Source: Desulfuromonas sp. (GTDB lineage: Bacteria; Desulfobacterota; Desulfuromonadia; Desulfuromonadales; Geothermobacteraceae). Taken from it: a DNA stretch of 40,727 nt. The DNA is taken from the NCBI GenBank assembly GCA_002868905.1, contig PKUA01000081.1:1-40727 (forward strand). Direction: 5' to 3'. Shown piece by piece: positions 31,556 to 40,642 of this stretch. How positions within the stretch are numbered: the stretch's first letter is position 1; every line of letters starts with the position of its first letter. The notes below the pieces were generated by a model that saw nothing but the letters and a program-made list of their open reading frames with translations, had not been told where the DNA came from and did no database searches. The translations under genes were made by a program, and so were the position numbers.

Positions 31556-32938
31556 TCAATCAGCAATGATCTTGCCCGGATTGAGCAGCCCCTGGGGATC
31601 GAAACTCTGCTTGATACGACGCATGACAGCAACGCCGGCCGGGCCGATCTGTTTCGCCAGGTAATCCTTTTTGGCGATGCCGATGCCGTGTTCGCCGGAA
31701 ACCGTCCCGCCCCAGGCGAGCACTTTCTCGTAGAGTTCATGATAGAAGGCGTGTGCCCGTTCCATCTCATCCGCATCCCGTTCGTCGCAAAGGACGGTCG
31801 GGTGGATGTTGCCGTCCCCGGCATGACCGAAGGTGCCGACCTTGAGTCGAAACTTCTCGCCGAGGCGCTCGATCTCAGCGAAGGTATCGGCCAGCCGCGA
31901 CCGGGGGACCGTCGCGTCCTCGAGCAGGGTAGTCGGCGAAACCCGCGCCAAAGCGGACAATGCAGTCCTGCGTGCCGCCGCCAGGCTGGCTGCCTCGTCG
32001 GCATCTCTTGCGACCTTGAACTCGGCGGCACCGACGGAGCGAAGAACTTTTTCCACCGCCGCGGCTTCCTCGGCAACCACGGCCGGGTGTCCATCAACTT
32101 CGATCAGCAACAATGCTGCCATCTGCCGCGGCAGACCAATCCCGGCGTAGTCCTCGACACAGTTGATGGTGGCGTTGTCCATGATCTCCAGGGTCGAGGG
32201 GATGATCTTGTCGGCGATGATTTTCGCCACCGCCTCGCCGGCACGAGGCATGGCGTCAAAATAGGCAAGCATAGTCGTCTTGGTCTGCGGCGGCGGAATC
32301 AGCTTGAGGGTGATCCCGGTGATGATGCCGAGAGTCCCCTCGGAGCCGCAGAGCAAATCCTTGAAGGCATAACCGGCCACATCCTTGACGCTCTTGCCAC
32401 CGGTCTGCACCACCGACCCGTCGATCAGCACCGCCTCCAACGCCATGACGTAATCACGCGTCACTCCGTACTTCAGGCCACGCAGGCCGCCGGCGTTCTC
32501 CATGACGTTACCCGCCAGGGTCGAGATCTTCTGGGAACCGGGATCGGGCGGATAGAATAAACCCTTGTCAGCGACCGCCTCGAACAGATCGAGGGTGATC
32601 ACCCCCGGCTCGCAGGTCGCCGTCAGGTTTTCCTCGTCGATCTCCAGAATCCGGTTCATCCGGTTCAGGCAGAGCACAACCCCTCCCTGGTGGGGAACCG
32701 AGCCGCCGGACAACCCCGTTCCGCTGCCGCGCGGCACTACCGGCATCCCCTCGTCACGGGCGATTCCGAGAACCGTCTGCACATCGGCAACCGTCGTCGG
32801 GTAAACGGCGACCTCCGGCAGATGCAACAGCCCGGGCGTGGAGTCGTAGCCGAGGGTGAGCAAATCTTCCTTTTCGGCAACCACTTTTTCGGCGCCGAGC
32901 TTGTCAATCAACTGTTTAATGGCAGCTATGGAAGCCAT
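31556..32938 (-). CDS. GlcD-type FAD-linked oxidase
   Basis: A 460-residue FAD-dependent dehydrogenase of the GlcD/D-lactate dehydrogenase family. The PCMH-type FAD fold has VVPRGSGTGLSGGSVP, PPDPGSQKISTLAGNVMENAGGLR and KDLLCGSEGTLGIIT; the C-terminal FAD_oxidase domain has TFGHAGDGNIHPT and SGEHGIG. It oxidises a 2-hydroxy acid such as glycolate or lactate and passes electrons to the Fe-S subunit downstream. The start has GAGGTAAAAT upstream. It follows uspA and the TRAP genes, so the transported substrate is probably its substrate. Confidence 0.93.
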   Translation of the reverse strand: MASIAAIKQLIDKLGAEKVVAEKEDLLTLGYDSTPGLLHLPEVAVYPTTVADVQTVLGIARDEGMPVVPRGSGTGLSGGSVPHQGGVVLCLNRMNRILEIDEENLTATCEPGVITLDLFEAVADKGLFYPPDPGSQKISTLAGNVMENAGGLRGLKYGVTRDYVMALEAVLIDGSVVQTGGKSVKDVAGYAFKDLLCGSEGTLGIITGITLKLIPPPQTKTTMLAYFDAMPRAGEAVAKIIADKIIPSTLEIMDNATINCVEDYAGIGLPRQMAALLLIEVDGHPAVVAEEAAAVEKVLRSVGAAEFKVARDADEAASLAAARRTALSALARVSPTTLLEDATVPRSRLADTFAEIERLGEKFRLKVGTFGHAGDGNIHPTVLCDERDADEMERAHAFYHELYEKVLAWGGTVSGEHGIGIAKKDYLAKQIGPAGVAVMRRIKQSFDPQGLLNPGKIIAD

Positions 32939-33005
32939 ATTTTACCTCACCGCGAGAATCGGATTGTGCTGTCCGGATGATCCGGCAGCCGACCCGGTTT
33001 CATCT

Positions 33006-33506
33006 TCAAACTCCGGGATATCCATCCGGAATCGGTGCCAGCAGGACCGGGATTTTACTGCGATGCGTCACCTTGCTGGCGGTATGCCCGAGCAGGGCGT
33101 CACCGATGGCAGAATGGCGATGACTTCCGACAATAATCAGGTCCGCCCCCGCCTTTTCGGCTCCGAGCAAAATTTGCTCGGCCGGCTGCCCTTCGACCAC
33201 CTTGACCCCTTCGATGAGCCGGTCATACTCGCCCTCGACCGTCTCCTGGCGAATCAGCTCGTGCAGCTCTTGTTCGAGATTGATTTTCACCTGGGACCGC
33301 GCCTCGGCATGTTGGGCCTCGGAGTCGGCGTGGGAAATATGCAACTCGACCAGGCTCTGGCCAAACGTACTGAGCGGCTCGATGACATGCAGCACCGTCA
33401 CCCTTGCCTGGCATTGACGGGCGACGCTCAGAGCGTAGCGACAGACGCACGGAGCACCGGCGCCGAGTGCGCTCGCATAAAGAATTTTTTCAATTTTCGG
33501 TAACAT
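33006..33506 (-). CDS. Universal stress protein (UspA family)
   Basis: A 166-residue protein with the UspA fold. It has an N-terminal KILYASALG strand and the ATP-binding pattern GSHRHSAIGDALLGHTASKVTHRSKIPVLL (G2xG9xGS/T type). Fifteen bases separate it from dctM. Usp proteins next to TRAP transporters, such as TeaD in Halomonas, regulate transport; such a role here is inferred. Confidence 0.9.
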   Translation of the reverse strand: MLPKIEKILYASALGAGAPCVCRYALSVARQCQARVTVLHVIEPLSTFGQSLVELHISHADSEAQHAEARSQVKINLEQELHELIRQETVEGEYDRLIEGVKVVEGQPAEQILLGAEKAGADLIIVGSHRHSAIGDALLGHTASKVTHRSKIPVLLAPIPDGYPGV

Positions 33507-33521
33507 ATCGTGCCTCTTTTC

Positions 33522-34862
33522 CTATCCGGCGAAAAACACCGACGGCAGCCATGTGATGATCTGCGGGAACGTAATCAGCAAGGCGAGACCGATGACCTGG
33601 ATGATGACAAACGGGATAATCCCTCGATAGATGTCCCCCATGGTGTACTCCGGCGGCGCGACCCCCTTGAAGTAGAACAGGGCGTAACCGAACGGAGGAG
33701 TCAGGAACGAGGTCTGCAAGTTGACGCAGACCAACATGGCGAACCAGAGCGGGTTGAAATCGAGGTCCATGGCGATCGGCGTGAAAATCGGGACGACCAC
33801 CAGCAGGATCGCCGCCCAGTCGATGAACATCCCCATGATGAACACGACCGCCATCATGATAGCGAGAACCACGTATTCGTTAACGTCCATGCCAAGCAGC
33901 AGGTCGGCAACCACGTCCCCCCCGCCCATGCTGAGGAAGACCACGCTGAACAGCTTGCCGCCGACGAACAGGATCATGATCATCGCCGTGGTCCTGAGGG
34001 TCGAATCACATGCCTTGGAGAGGACCTCCCAGTTCAGTTTCCTGTTGAACAGGGCCAGCACCATGGCGCCGAGGCAACCGAGAGCCGCCGCCTCGGTCGG
34101 GGTCGCCACTCCGGCGAGGATCGTCCCCATGACCGTCAGAATCAGTGCGAACGGCGGCACGAAACTCTTCAGGGTCATGGCTACCTTCTGTCCGGTCGAA
34201 TAGGTCCGTTCTTCGGCGGGGATCGGCGGACCGAGCTTAGGGTTGATCGCACAACGAATCCCGACGTAAGCAAGGTAAAGACCCGAGAGCACAATTCCGG
34301 GGAGGATCGCACCGGCGAACAGGTTGCCGACCGAGGTCTCTTTGAGACCGGTCAGACCGCCGTAAACCACCAGCATGATCGAGGGGGGGATCAGGATGCC
34401 GAGAGTCCCCGACGAACAGATGATCCCGGCGGCCAGACCGCGATCGTAACCGCGCCGCAGCAAGGCTGGACCGGCCATCAACCCCATGGCGACGACCGAG
34501 GCCCCGATAATCCCGGTAGTAGCGGCGAACACGGTCGAGACCACGATGACGGCCAGACCGAGACCACCGCGCAAACCGCCGAGGACGACATAGAGGGCGT
34601 CGAACAGTCCCTCCGACACCTTGGACCGGTCGAGGACCTGCGCCATGAAAATGAACAGTGGGATCGCCACCAGCACATAGTTCTGAAAGATGCCCCAGGA
34701 ATTATTGACGAACAGGTCAAGCAGGGCCGGCACATTGCCACCGTTATCGATCAACCCGAACAGGGTGGCGACCGCCGCCAGGGTCACCGCGAGGGGGTGG
34801 CCGAGGGCGATCGACAGCATCAGGGTTGCAAACATCAAAATTGTCAGCAGTTCCGCACTCAT
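33522..34862 (-). CDS. dctM: TRAP transporter large permease DctM
   Basis: A 446-residue large membrane subunit of a TRAP transporter with about twelve hydrophobic segments. It belongs to the ion-transporter superfamily and uses the sodium gradient. Typical are the N-terminal LAVTLAAVATLFGL, IPLFIFMAQVLDRS, and GIICSSGTLGILIPPSIMLVVYGGLT (conserved LGILIPPSI). The ATG at 34862 follows GGAGATAAATTG. The short gap to dctQ supports a single transcript. Confidence 0.95.
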   Translation of the reverse strand: MSAELLTILMFATLMLSIALGHPLAVTLAAVATLFGLIDNGGNVPALLDLFVNNSWGIFQNYVLVAIPLFIFMAQVLDRSKVSEGLFDALYVVLGGLRGGLGLAVIVVSTVFAATTGIIGASVVAMGLMAGPALLRRGYDRGLAAGIICSSGTLGILIPPSIMLVVYGGLTGLKETSVGNLFAGAILPGIVLSGLYLAYVGIRCAINPKLGPPIPAEERTYSTGQKVAMTLKSFVPPFALILTVMGTILAGVATPTEAAALGCLGAMVLALFNRKLNWEVLSKACDSTLRTTAMIMILFVGGKLFSVVFLSMGGGDVVADLLLGMDVNEYVVLAIMMAVVFIMGMFIDWAAILLVVVPIFTPIAMDLDFNPLWFAMLVCVNLQTSFLTPPFGYALFYFKGVAPPEYTMGDIYRGIIPFVIIQVIGLALLITFPQIITWLPSVFFAG

Positions 34863-34882
34863 CAATTTATCTCCAGATCAAG

Positions 34883-35383
34883 CTACTGATCTTTTTGGCT
34901 AAGGGAACGAAAATCTTCGATCAGCTTGGCGACTCCCTGCAGAAACAGCAGGATGAAGCCGATCGCCATCACCGTTTTGAATGGATAGATGGGGGGCGCC
35001 CACGAAGTCGAGGCGAGTTCCTGGTTTTTCCAGGAGGTCGCCGCGTAGATAACCGACCAGACCGAAAGCATGCCGATCGTCGGCATAAACACCACAAGGT
35101 TGACGATGACCCGCAACCAGGTGCGCGGCTTGGCCGGCAACCTCGCCTCGAACACGTCGATAGCGACATGACCGCCAAATTTGTGGGTATAGCCAAAGCC
35201 GAGGATGAAATGGCTACCGTAGATCAGCGTAGTCGCCTCGAACGCCCAGATGGTCGGGGAGTTGAAGAGGTAGCGCATCATGACCTCGTAGACCACCACG
35301 ATGATCAGCGGCAGCACCATATATGACGTTAGCCATCCGACTTTCTGATTCAATCCGTTGATTCCATTTGCCACGATTTGCAT
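34883..35383 (-). CDS. dctQ: TRAP transporter small permease DctQ
   Basis: A 166-residue small membrane subunit with four hydrophobic segments and the family's EVMMRYLFNSPTIWAFE and HVAIDVF patterns. I start at 35383 (MQIVANG) after GAGGTCAACG; a TTG at 35401 is less likely. It joins DctM to form the permease. It follows a strong hairpin in the dctP-dctQ gap. Confidence 0.93.
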   Translation of the reverse strand: MQIVANGINGLNQKVGWLTSYMVLPLIIVVVYEVMMRYLFNSPTIWAFEATTLIYGSHFILGFGYTHKFGGHVAIDVFEARLPAKPRTWLRVIVNLVVFMPTIGMLSVWSVIYAATSWKNQELASTSWAPPIYPFKTVMAIGFILLFLQGVAKLIEDFRSLSQKDQ

Positions 35384-35430
35384 CGTTGACCTCACTTGCA
35401 CGGGTGCCGTTCAGCATCCGATGTAACAGC

Positions 35431-35457
35431 GGGCGGGGACCGCAAGAGTCCCCGCCC
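35431..35457 (-). other. Intercistronic hairpin between dctP and dctQ
   Basis: GGGCGGGGA (35431-35439) pairs with TCCCCGCCC (35449-35457). There is no T tract. Such hairpins after binding-protein genes usually protect the upstream mRNA so that more binding protein than permease is made. Confidence 0.7.
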
Positions 35458-35474
35458 GATCGGGTTATGGCTTC

Positions 35475-36632
35475 TTACTGCATGTGCTTGCCGGCGATGT
35501 AATCATCGATCGGCCAGGGGGCGACGCCGCTGCGCTGCTCACGCCAGGTGGCGAAATCCTCTTTGAACTTCTCCTGGGAATCGAGCGCTTTTTTCACGTC
35601 GGGGTACTTCTTCTTGAGGCCTTCGAGGTACTTCTTGGCGACCTTGGCGAATTCGATCCGGGTCTCCTTGTCCATGGTGACGAACTCGATCTTCTCCTTG
35701 AACTTGTTGATCGCCTCGACGTTGAGATTCTCGATCCAGGCGTTGGACCAGGCCTGGGTCTCGCGAGCGGCGATCTCGACGATATACTTCAGATCGGCCG
35801 GCAGCTCGTTCCAAGCGTCCTTGTTGAAGAAGAGGCCGCACTGGATACCAGGCTGATGCACACCCGGCTCGATCACGTACTTGGTGATTTCGTCGAAACC
35901 CATCGGGTAGTTGATGGCGGGGGAGGAGAATTCGGCGGCATCGATCACGCCACGCTCCAGGGCGAGGTAAACTTCGCCACCCGGCAGCGGGGAGACGGAG
36001 GCGCCGAGGTCGTTCATGATGTCCATGAACCAGCCCGGGGTGCGGAGGCGCATCCCTTTGAAGTCGGTCATCTTGGTCGCCTTCTTGTTGGAGAACAGTC
36101 CCATCTCCTGGCCACCCTGCCCGCCGGGAAGGACATGCAGGTTGTACCTGCCGTAGAGGTCCTGCATCTGCTTCAAGCCGTCCCGCTCGTAAAGCCAAAC
36201 GTTGTAACCTTCAGCGTCAAGACCGAAAGGAACCGACGCGAAGGCGACGAATGCCTCGTTCTTACCCTTCCAGTAGCCAGGCCAGTCGTGTCCAACCTGG
36301 GCGGAGCCTTTGCTGACGGCATCAAAGCTCTCCATGGCACCGACGAGCTCACCGGCCGAGAAAACCTTGATGTCAAGACGGCCACCGGAAGCAAGTTTGA
36401 CCGAATCGGCGAAATGCTGGGCAAAATCGTAAAACAGAAGGCCTTTGCTCCACGGCATAACCATCTTCCACTTGAATGTTTTGTCGGAAGTCTTGATTGT
36501 GCGCAGCTCGCGCTTCACTTCTTCGTGCCGCTTGTCGGTACCGAACTTCTCGCGCTTGGCGGCAAAAGCGTTGGGTGCCAGGACCAGGCTCAGGGCGATG
36601 AGCAGGCCGACGGCCAATTTCAGATGACGCAT
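35475..36632 (-). CDS. dctP: TRAP transporter substrate-binding protein DctP
   Basis: A 385-residue periplasmic binding protein with a Sec signal peptide (LAVGLLIALSLVLAPNAFAA). The core shows the DctP pattern: KGMRLRTPGWFMDIMNDLGASVSPLPGGEVYLALERGVIDAAEF, with the conserved arginine and Glu/Asp that bind a carboxylate. It resembles the TakP and lactate-binding TTHA0766 subgroup, which fits a 2-oxo or 2-hydroxy acid. GAAGGAGGAAACC precedes the ATG. Together with GlcDF this suggests uptake and oxidation of lactate or glycolate. Confidence 0.94.
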   Translation of the reverse strand: MRHLKLAVGLLIALSLVLAPNAFAAKREKFGTDKRHEEVKRELRTIKTSDKTFKWKMVMPWSKGLLFYDFAQHFADSVKLASGGRLDIKVFSAGELVGAMESFDAVSKGSAQVGHDWPGYWKGKNEAFVAFASVPFGLDAEGYNVWLYERDGLKQMQDLYGRYNLHVLPGGQGGQEMGLFSNKKATKMTDFKGMRLRTPGWFMDIMNDLGASVSPLPGGEVYLALERGVIDAAEFSSPAINYPMGFDEITKYVIEPGVHQPGIQCGLFFNKDAWNELPADLKYIVEIAARETQAWSNAWIENLNVEAINKFKEKIEFVTMDKETRIEFAKVAKKYLEGLKKKYPDVKKALDSQEKFKEDFATWREQRSGVAPWPIDDYIAGKHMQ

Positions 36633-36715
36633 GGTTTCCTCCTTCTTCTCTGTTGGGGTGTGTGTGATCCGGCCAGAAACACCGGGATAACCACTTTACC
36701 AATATGACCTTTATT

Positions 36716-36726
36716 TGGTCTGACCA
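36716..36726. promoter_or_regulatory. GntR/FadR-type operator upstream of dctP
   Basis: TGGTC-T-GACCA perfect palindrome, the core of FadR-subfamily operators (as in PdhR, LldR, GlcC). On the minus strand a TTTACA lies just upstream, so the operator could sit between -35 and -10 of the TRAP promoter. An alternative TTGACC-17-TAGCCT lies further upstream. Confidence 0.6.
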
Positions 36727-36813
36727 CTTTTTTTGTAAAAGGCTAGACGAGATAGCCAGCAAGGTCAAGAAAAAAATAAAACAGCGTTACCCGTTGTCGA
36801 ATAGCGTCCTGAT

Positions 36814-37572
36814 TCAGGCCGCCGTCCAGCCGCAGTCAATGGTCAGGTCGCTGCCGGTCATGCAGGCGGCGGCATCCGAGCAGAGGAACAGAACCGCGGC
36901 ACCGATTTCTCCCGGCTCGATCAGACGCTTGATCGCCGCTTTCTTCAACATGATGTCACTGATAACCGCCTCACGCGGAATCCCATGGGTCTGCGCCTGG
37001 GATTCAATCTGGTTATCGACCAGCGGTGTGCGAACATAAGCCGGACAGATTGCATTGACCGTAATCCCGTGCGCCCCCCCTTCCAATGCGGTGGTCTTGG
37101 TCAACCCCATCATGCCGTGCTTGGCCGAGATGTATGCCGACTTGAACTCGCTGGCCCGCAAACCGTGGACCGAGCTGATGTTGACGATCCGCCCCCAGCC
37201 GTTCTGCTTCATATACGGCCAGGCATAGCGGGTCAGCAGAAACGGCGCGGTCAGCATCAGGGAGATCATGAAGTCCCACTTCTCCTCAGGAAACTCCTCG
37301 ACCGGGCAGACATGCTGAACACCCGCATTGTTCACCAGGATATCGACCGAGCCGTATTCGGCAGCGGCCGCAACGATCAGCTCGCGGCAAGCCTCTCTTT
37401 TTGACAAGTCCGATTTGACAAACAGCCCGCCGAGCCGACCGGCATGTTCCCGACCGGCCTCCTCGCTAACATCGGCCAGCACCACCCTGTGCCCTTGACC
37501 GGCCAGGGCCTCGGCGACCGCGAGACCGATTCCGCTTGCTGCTCCGGTGACGACTGCAACTTTCCCTGCCAT
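36814..37572 (-). CDS. bdhA: D-3-hydroxybutyrate dehydrogenase (SDR)
   Basis: A 252-residue short-chain dehydrogenase. It has TGAASGIG (9-16, NAD binding), NNAGVQHVCPVEEFPEEKWD, NISSVHGL (catalytic Ser about 133-134), and Y147-x3-K151. The VQHV...EFPxEKWD segment and GITVNAICPAYVRTPLV plus a terminal CGWTA are typical for 3-hydroxybutyrate dehydrogenase. It interconverts 3-hydroxybutyrate and acetoacetate. Preceded by AAGGGAGAG. Third gene of the ketone-body operon. Confidence 0.92.
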   Translation of the reverse strand: MAGKVAVVTGAASGIGLAVAEALAGQGHRVVLADVSEEAGREHAGRLGGLFVKSDLSKREACRELIVAAAAEYGSVDILVNNAGVQHVCPVEEFPEEKWDFMISLMLTAPFLLTRYAWPYMKQNGWGRIVNISSVHGLRASEFKSAYISAKHGMMGLTKTTALEGGAHGITVNAICPAYVRTPLVDNQIESQAQTHGIPREAVISDIMLKKAAIKRLIEPGEIGAAVLFLCSDAAACMTGSDLTIDCGWTAA

Positions 37573-37621
37573 AAACTCTCCCTTATTTGTTTTTTTCTAA
37601 ACCTGTTTTATGGACTAAAGC

Positions 37622-38977
37622 TTATGCCTTGATCGCAACCTTATATTCGCAACCTGTGCTCGCCTTGATCTCGTCCAGACTACTGAACGGCGAGACTTCG
37701 ACCAGGGTCAATCCGGTGTCATCGACCGCGAACACCCCCTTGTCGGTTACCAGCATATCGACCACCTGCTTGCCTGTGATCGGCAGCTCACACTGCTCAA
37801 GAATCTTCGGCGTACCGTCCTTGGCGCAATGCTCCATCATCACCACTACTTTTTTCACTCCAGAGACCAGATCCATTGCTCCACCGGGGCCTTTGACCAT
37901 TTTGCCCGGGATCATCCAGTTGGCCAGATCACCGGTCCGGCTGACCTGCATACCGCCGAGCACCGAGAGGTCGACATGACCGCCCCGGATCATGGCGAAC
38001 GATTCTGAGGAATCGAAGAAACTCGCGCCGGGGATGGCAGTGATGGTCTGCTTGCCGGCATTGATCAGATCGGCGTCGATGGCGTCCTCGGTCGGAAAAG
38101 GCCCGATCCCGAGCAGGCCGTTCTCAGACTGCAGGGTGATCGAAATCCCGTCGGGGATAAAGTTGGCGACCAGGGTAGGCATCCCGATGCCGAGATTGAC
38201 GTAGGCGCCATCCTCGAGTTCCTGAGCGATTCTTTTCGCCATCCATTCACGCTTTTCGTTAAACCCCTTGGCCGAAATCCCGGCGCCGGAGACTGTCCGC
38301 TGCTCAATCGGTTTCTCGTAGTTGCCGCCGAGGACCAGTCGGTCGATATAGATTCCCGGAACATGTACGTGATGGGGATCAATCTCGCCGATTTCGACAA
38401 TCTCCTCGACCTCGGCCACGGTGATGCGACCCGCCTTGGCGCAGGCGACATTGAAATTGTTGGCGGTCTGCCGCATGATCAGGTTCCCCGCCCTGTCGGC
38501 CTTCCATCCTTTAACGATAGCGAGGTCGGTGACGATGCTCTCCTCCATGACGTAGTCGTGTTCACCGAAACGTTCGGTCCGCTTTCCCTCGGCGAGGGGG
38601 GTACCGTAGGCGGTCCGGGTGAAAAACGCGGGAATCCCGGCCCCGCCGGCACGCAGTTTCTCAGCCAACGTTCCCTGGGGGGTCAGCTCCAGCTCCAACT
38701 CACCATTGAGAAACTGCTTCTCGAACAGGGCGTTCTCCCCGACGTAAGAGGAAATCATCTTCTTGATCTGCCGGGTCTGCAGCAGCAGGCCGAGACCGAA
38801 GTCATCCACGCCGGCGTTGTTGCTGACGACGGTCAGTCCGCTGGCGCCGCTGTCACGCAAGGCGGTGATCAATGTCTCCGGAATACCGCAAAGGCCGAAG
38901 CCGCCCGCCGCGACCGTCATTCCATCCTGAACCAGCCCCTGCAGGGCCTGGCCGGCATCTTCATAAATCGGTTTCAT
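37622..38977 (-). CDS. Succinyl-CoA:3-ketoacid CoA-transferase, fused A and B subunits
   Basis: A 451-residue one-chain CoA-transferase. Residues 1-230 match the A subunit ([38 protein letters not shown]). Residues 240-451 match the B subunit ([17 protein letters not shown], the catalytic Glu E285 in [20 protein letters not shown]). It activates acetoacetate with succinyl-CoA (or acetyl-CoA). Bacteria usually encode two separate chains; the fusion resembles the eukaryotic SCOT architecture. AAGGAG seven bases before the ATG at 38977 decided the start; the frame extends upstream into the thiolase gene. Confidence 0.94.
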   Translation of the reverse strand: MKPIYEDAGQALQGLVQDGMTVAAGGFGLCGIPETLITALRDSGASGLTVVSNNAGVDDFGLGLLLQTRQIKKMISSYVGENALFEKQFLNGELELELTPQGTLAEKLRAGGAGIPAFFTRTAYGTPLAEGKRTERFGEHDYVMEESIVTDLAIVKGWKADRAGNLIMRQTANNFNVACAKAGRITVAEVEEIVEIGEIDPHHVHVPGIYIDRLVLGGNYEKPIEQRTVSGAGISAKGFNEKREWMAKRIAQELEDGAYVNLGIGMPTLVANFIPDGISITLQSENGLLGIGPFPTEDAIDADLINAGKQTITAIPGASFFDSSESFAMIRGGHVDLSVLGGMQVSRTGDLANWMIPGKMVKGPGGAMDLVSGVKKVVVMMEHCAKDGTPKILEQCELPITGKQVVDMLVTDKGVFAVDDTGLTLVEVSPFSSLDEIKASTGCEYKVAIKA

Positions 38978-38993
38978 ACACAGCTCCTTGAAT

Positions 38994-40169
38994 TCAGATT
39001 TTCTCAAACAGACACGCAACCGCCTCGCCGCCGCCAATGCAGAGACTGGCCAGCCCGTAACGGAGATCGCGTGCGTGCAGTTCATGTATCAGGGTGGTCG
39101 CCAACCGTGCCCCACTGGCGCCGATCGGATGACCAATGGCACAGGCGCCGCCGTTGACGTTGACCTTTTCCGGATCGAGTCGGAGTTGGCGGATCGCCAC
39201 CAGCGGTACTGCGGCAAACGCCTCGTTGATCTCAAACAGGTCGATATCCGCCAGGGCGACCCCACTCTTGGCAACACAGCGTTCAATCGCTCCGACCGGT
39301 GCCTCGGCGAACTGGTCCGGGTGGATGCTGTTGGTCGAATGGGCCACGATGCGTGCCAGCGGTTTTAATTGCCTATGCTTGACAGCCTCTTCGGAGGCAA
39401 CCAGCAGAGCCGCGGCACCGTCGTTGATGGTCGAAGCGTTGCCAGCGGTGATGCTGCCGTCCTTGCGGAAAACGGTGCGCAGCTTGGGCAACATCTCCAC
39501 GTCGCCTCGAAACGGCTCCTCATCCCGCTCGACCCTCTCCTCACCCTTGCGGGAGGCCTTGACCACCGGCACGATTTCACCGGCAAAGCGACCCGAATCG
39601 ACCGCAGCGATCGCCCGCCGATAAGAGCGGGCGGCCCACTCATCCTGGTCGGTACGGCTTACACCGTGTTTCGCAATCCAGTCCTCGGTCATATCCCCCA
39701 TGTGCCGGCCCGAATAGGGATCGAGCAGTCCGTCATGCAACATCAAGTCGAGCAGGGTTGCGTTCCCCATCCTCTGCCCGTTGCGTAGCGCCGGAAGGGC
39801 ATGTGGCGCGCCCGACATGCTCTCCATCCCCCCCGCCAGGGAAATCTCGGCATCACCGAGGCGAATCGCATCGGCTGCGAGCATGACTGCCTTGAGACCG
39901 CTGCCGCAGACCTTGTTGATGGTCATGGCGTGAACGATATCGGGCAAGCCCGCCGTGCGCATCGCCTGCCGTGCCGGGGCCTGGCCACTTCCTCCCTGCA
40001 GCACCTGACCGAGGATGACCTCACTGATCGCCTCGCCCGGCAGTCCGGACTGCTCCAGCAAAGGACCAAGAACGGCTGCCCCCAGATCGGGTACAGGGAC
40101 TGAAGCGAGTTGACCGCCGAACGATCCGAACGGGGTGCGCAGGGCATTAACAACGAAGACGTCTTTCAT
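38994..40169 (-). CDS. atoB: Acetyl-CoA C-acetyltransferase (thiolase)
   Basis: A 391-residue thiolase II. The nucleophile is C88 in [46 protein letters not shown] (His) and [10 protein letters not shown] (second Cys) are all in place. It splits acetoacetyl-CoA to two acetyl-CoA. The ATG at 40169 has AGGAG nine bases upstream. It is the first gene of the ketone-body operon, behind a sigma-54 promoter and a leader hairpin. Confidence 0.95.
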   Translation of the reverse strand: MKDVFVVNALRTPFGSFGGQLASVPVPDLGAAVLGPLLEQSGLPGEAISEVILGQVLQGGSGQAPARQAMRTAGLPDIVHAMTINKVCGSGLKAVMLAADAIRLGDAEISLAGGMESMSGAPHALPALRNGQRMGNATLLDLMLHDGLLDPYSGRHMGDMTEDWIAKHGVSRTDQDEWAARSYRRAIAAVDSGRFAGEIVPVVKASRKGEERVERDEEPFRGDVEMLPKLRTVFRKDGSITAGNASTINDGAAALLVASEEAVKHRQLKPLARIVAHSTNSIHPDQFAEAPVGAIERCVAKSGVALADIDLFEINEAFAAVPLVAIRQLRLDPEKVNVNGGACAIGHPIGASGARLATTLIHELHARDLRYGLASLCIGGGEAVACLFEKI

Positions 40170-40201
40170 CTGGTTACTCCTGGTAAAAAAAAGTCGTTTC
40201 A

Positions 40202-40221
40202 CGCCTGAGAGAGATCAGGCG
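40202..40221 (-). other. Leader hairpin of the ketone-body operon
   Basis: CGCCTGA (40202-40208) pairs with TCAGGCG (40215-40221) around a six-base loop. It lies in the predicted 5' leader, about 33 bases before the thiolase ATG. Confidence 0.55.
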
Positions 40222-40250
40222 AACAGCTCTTGAGATCATCCTCTATAAAT

Positions 40251-40266
40251 GGCAAGGGGCATGCCA
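40251..40266 (-). promoter_or_regulatory. Sigma-54 promoter of the ketone-body operon
   Basis: On the minus strand TGGCATG-CCCC-TTGCC matches the -24/-12 consensus TGGCAYG-N4-TTGC exactly, with correct spacing. Transcription would start near 40240, giving a leader of about 70 bases. Known bacterial ato operons are often sigma-54-dependent. Confidence 0.8.
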
Positions 40267-40598
40267 GCATCCCTCTTATCCAAGTCTCACCACTCTAAGC
40301 AATTGATTTATCATCTTTTAACACCTCATCAAACATTAGCAACCGAGCAATGTCAGAAGAGCGCAAACCCTCGACCGTTCTCTTCTCATGAAATATGTAG
40401 CGAAACAGAGACACTGAAAAATGAGCGGCATGGGATGAAAAATCAAATGGTGTTTAAAATTGGCGAAATAGCATTCCGCCGGAGAGTTTGGTGAAGAAAA
40501 GTGGATCTGCCGCTAACCGCCATATCAAGCCGGCTGCCGCCACGGATTGGCTTCCCGGAACGAATAAACTGCTGGTGAACACGACGGAATGTAGTATG
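40267..40598. other. Intergenic region, AT-rich
   Basis: The region between the sigma-54 promoter and the last gene should hold the enhancer site for the sigma-54 activator. I see no clear enhancer palindrome. The short ORFs here lack recognisable features. Confidence 0.4.
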
Positions 40599-40616
40599 TT
40601 TGATACATGTATCAAA
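40599..40616. promoter_or_regulatory. Perfect 18-bp palindromic operator candidate
   Basis: TTTGATACA followed by its exact complement TGTATCAAA, 27 bases before the ATG at 40643. Its size and symmetry fit a TetR-type or similar dimeric repressor site at the promoter of the edge gene. Confidence 0.6.
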
Positions 40617-40642
40617 TCAGCGACATGCTTATGGAGTAAAAA

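Noticed and set aside
33510-34889. 459-codon plus-strand ORF rich in Asp, Glu, His and Gln
   Set aside because: It is antisense to dctM; the composition is the mirror of hydrophobic codons.
40249-40494. 81-codon plus-strand ORF
   Set aside because: It overlaps the sigma-54 promoter, lacks a Shine-Dalgarno and shows no motif.
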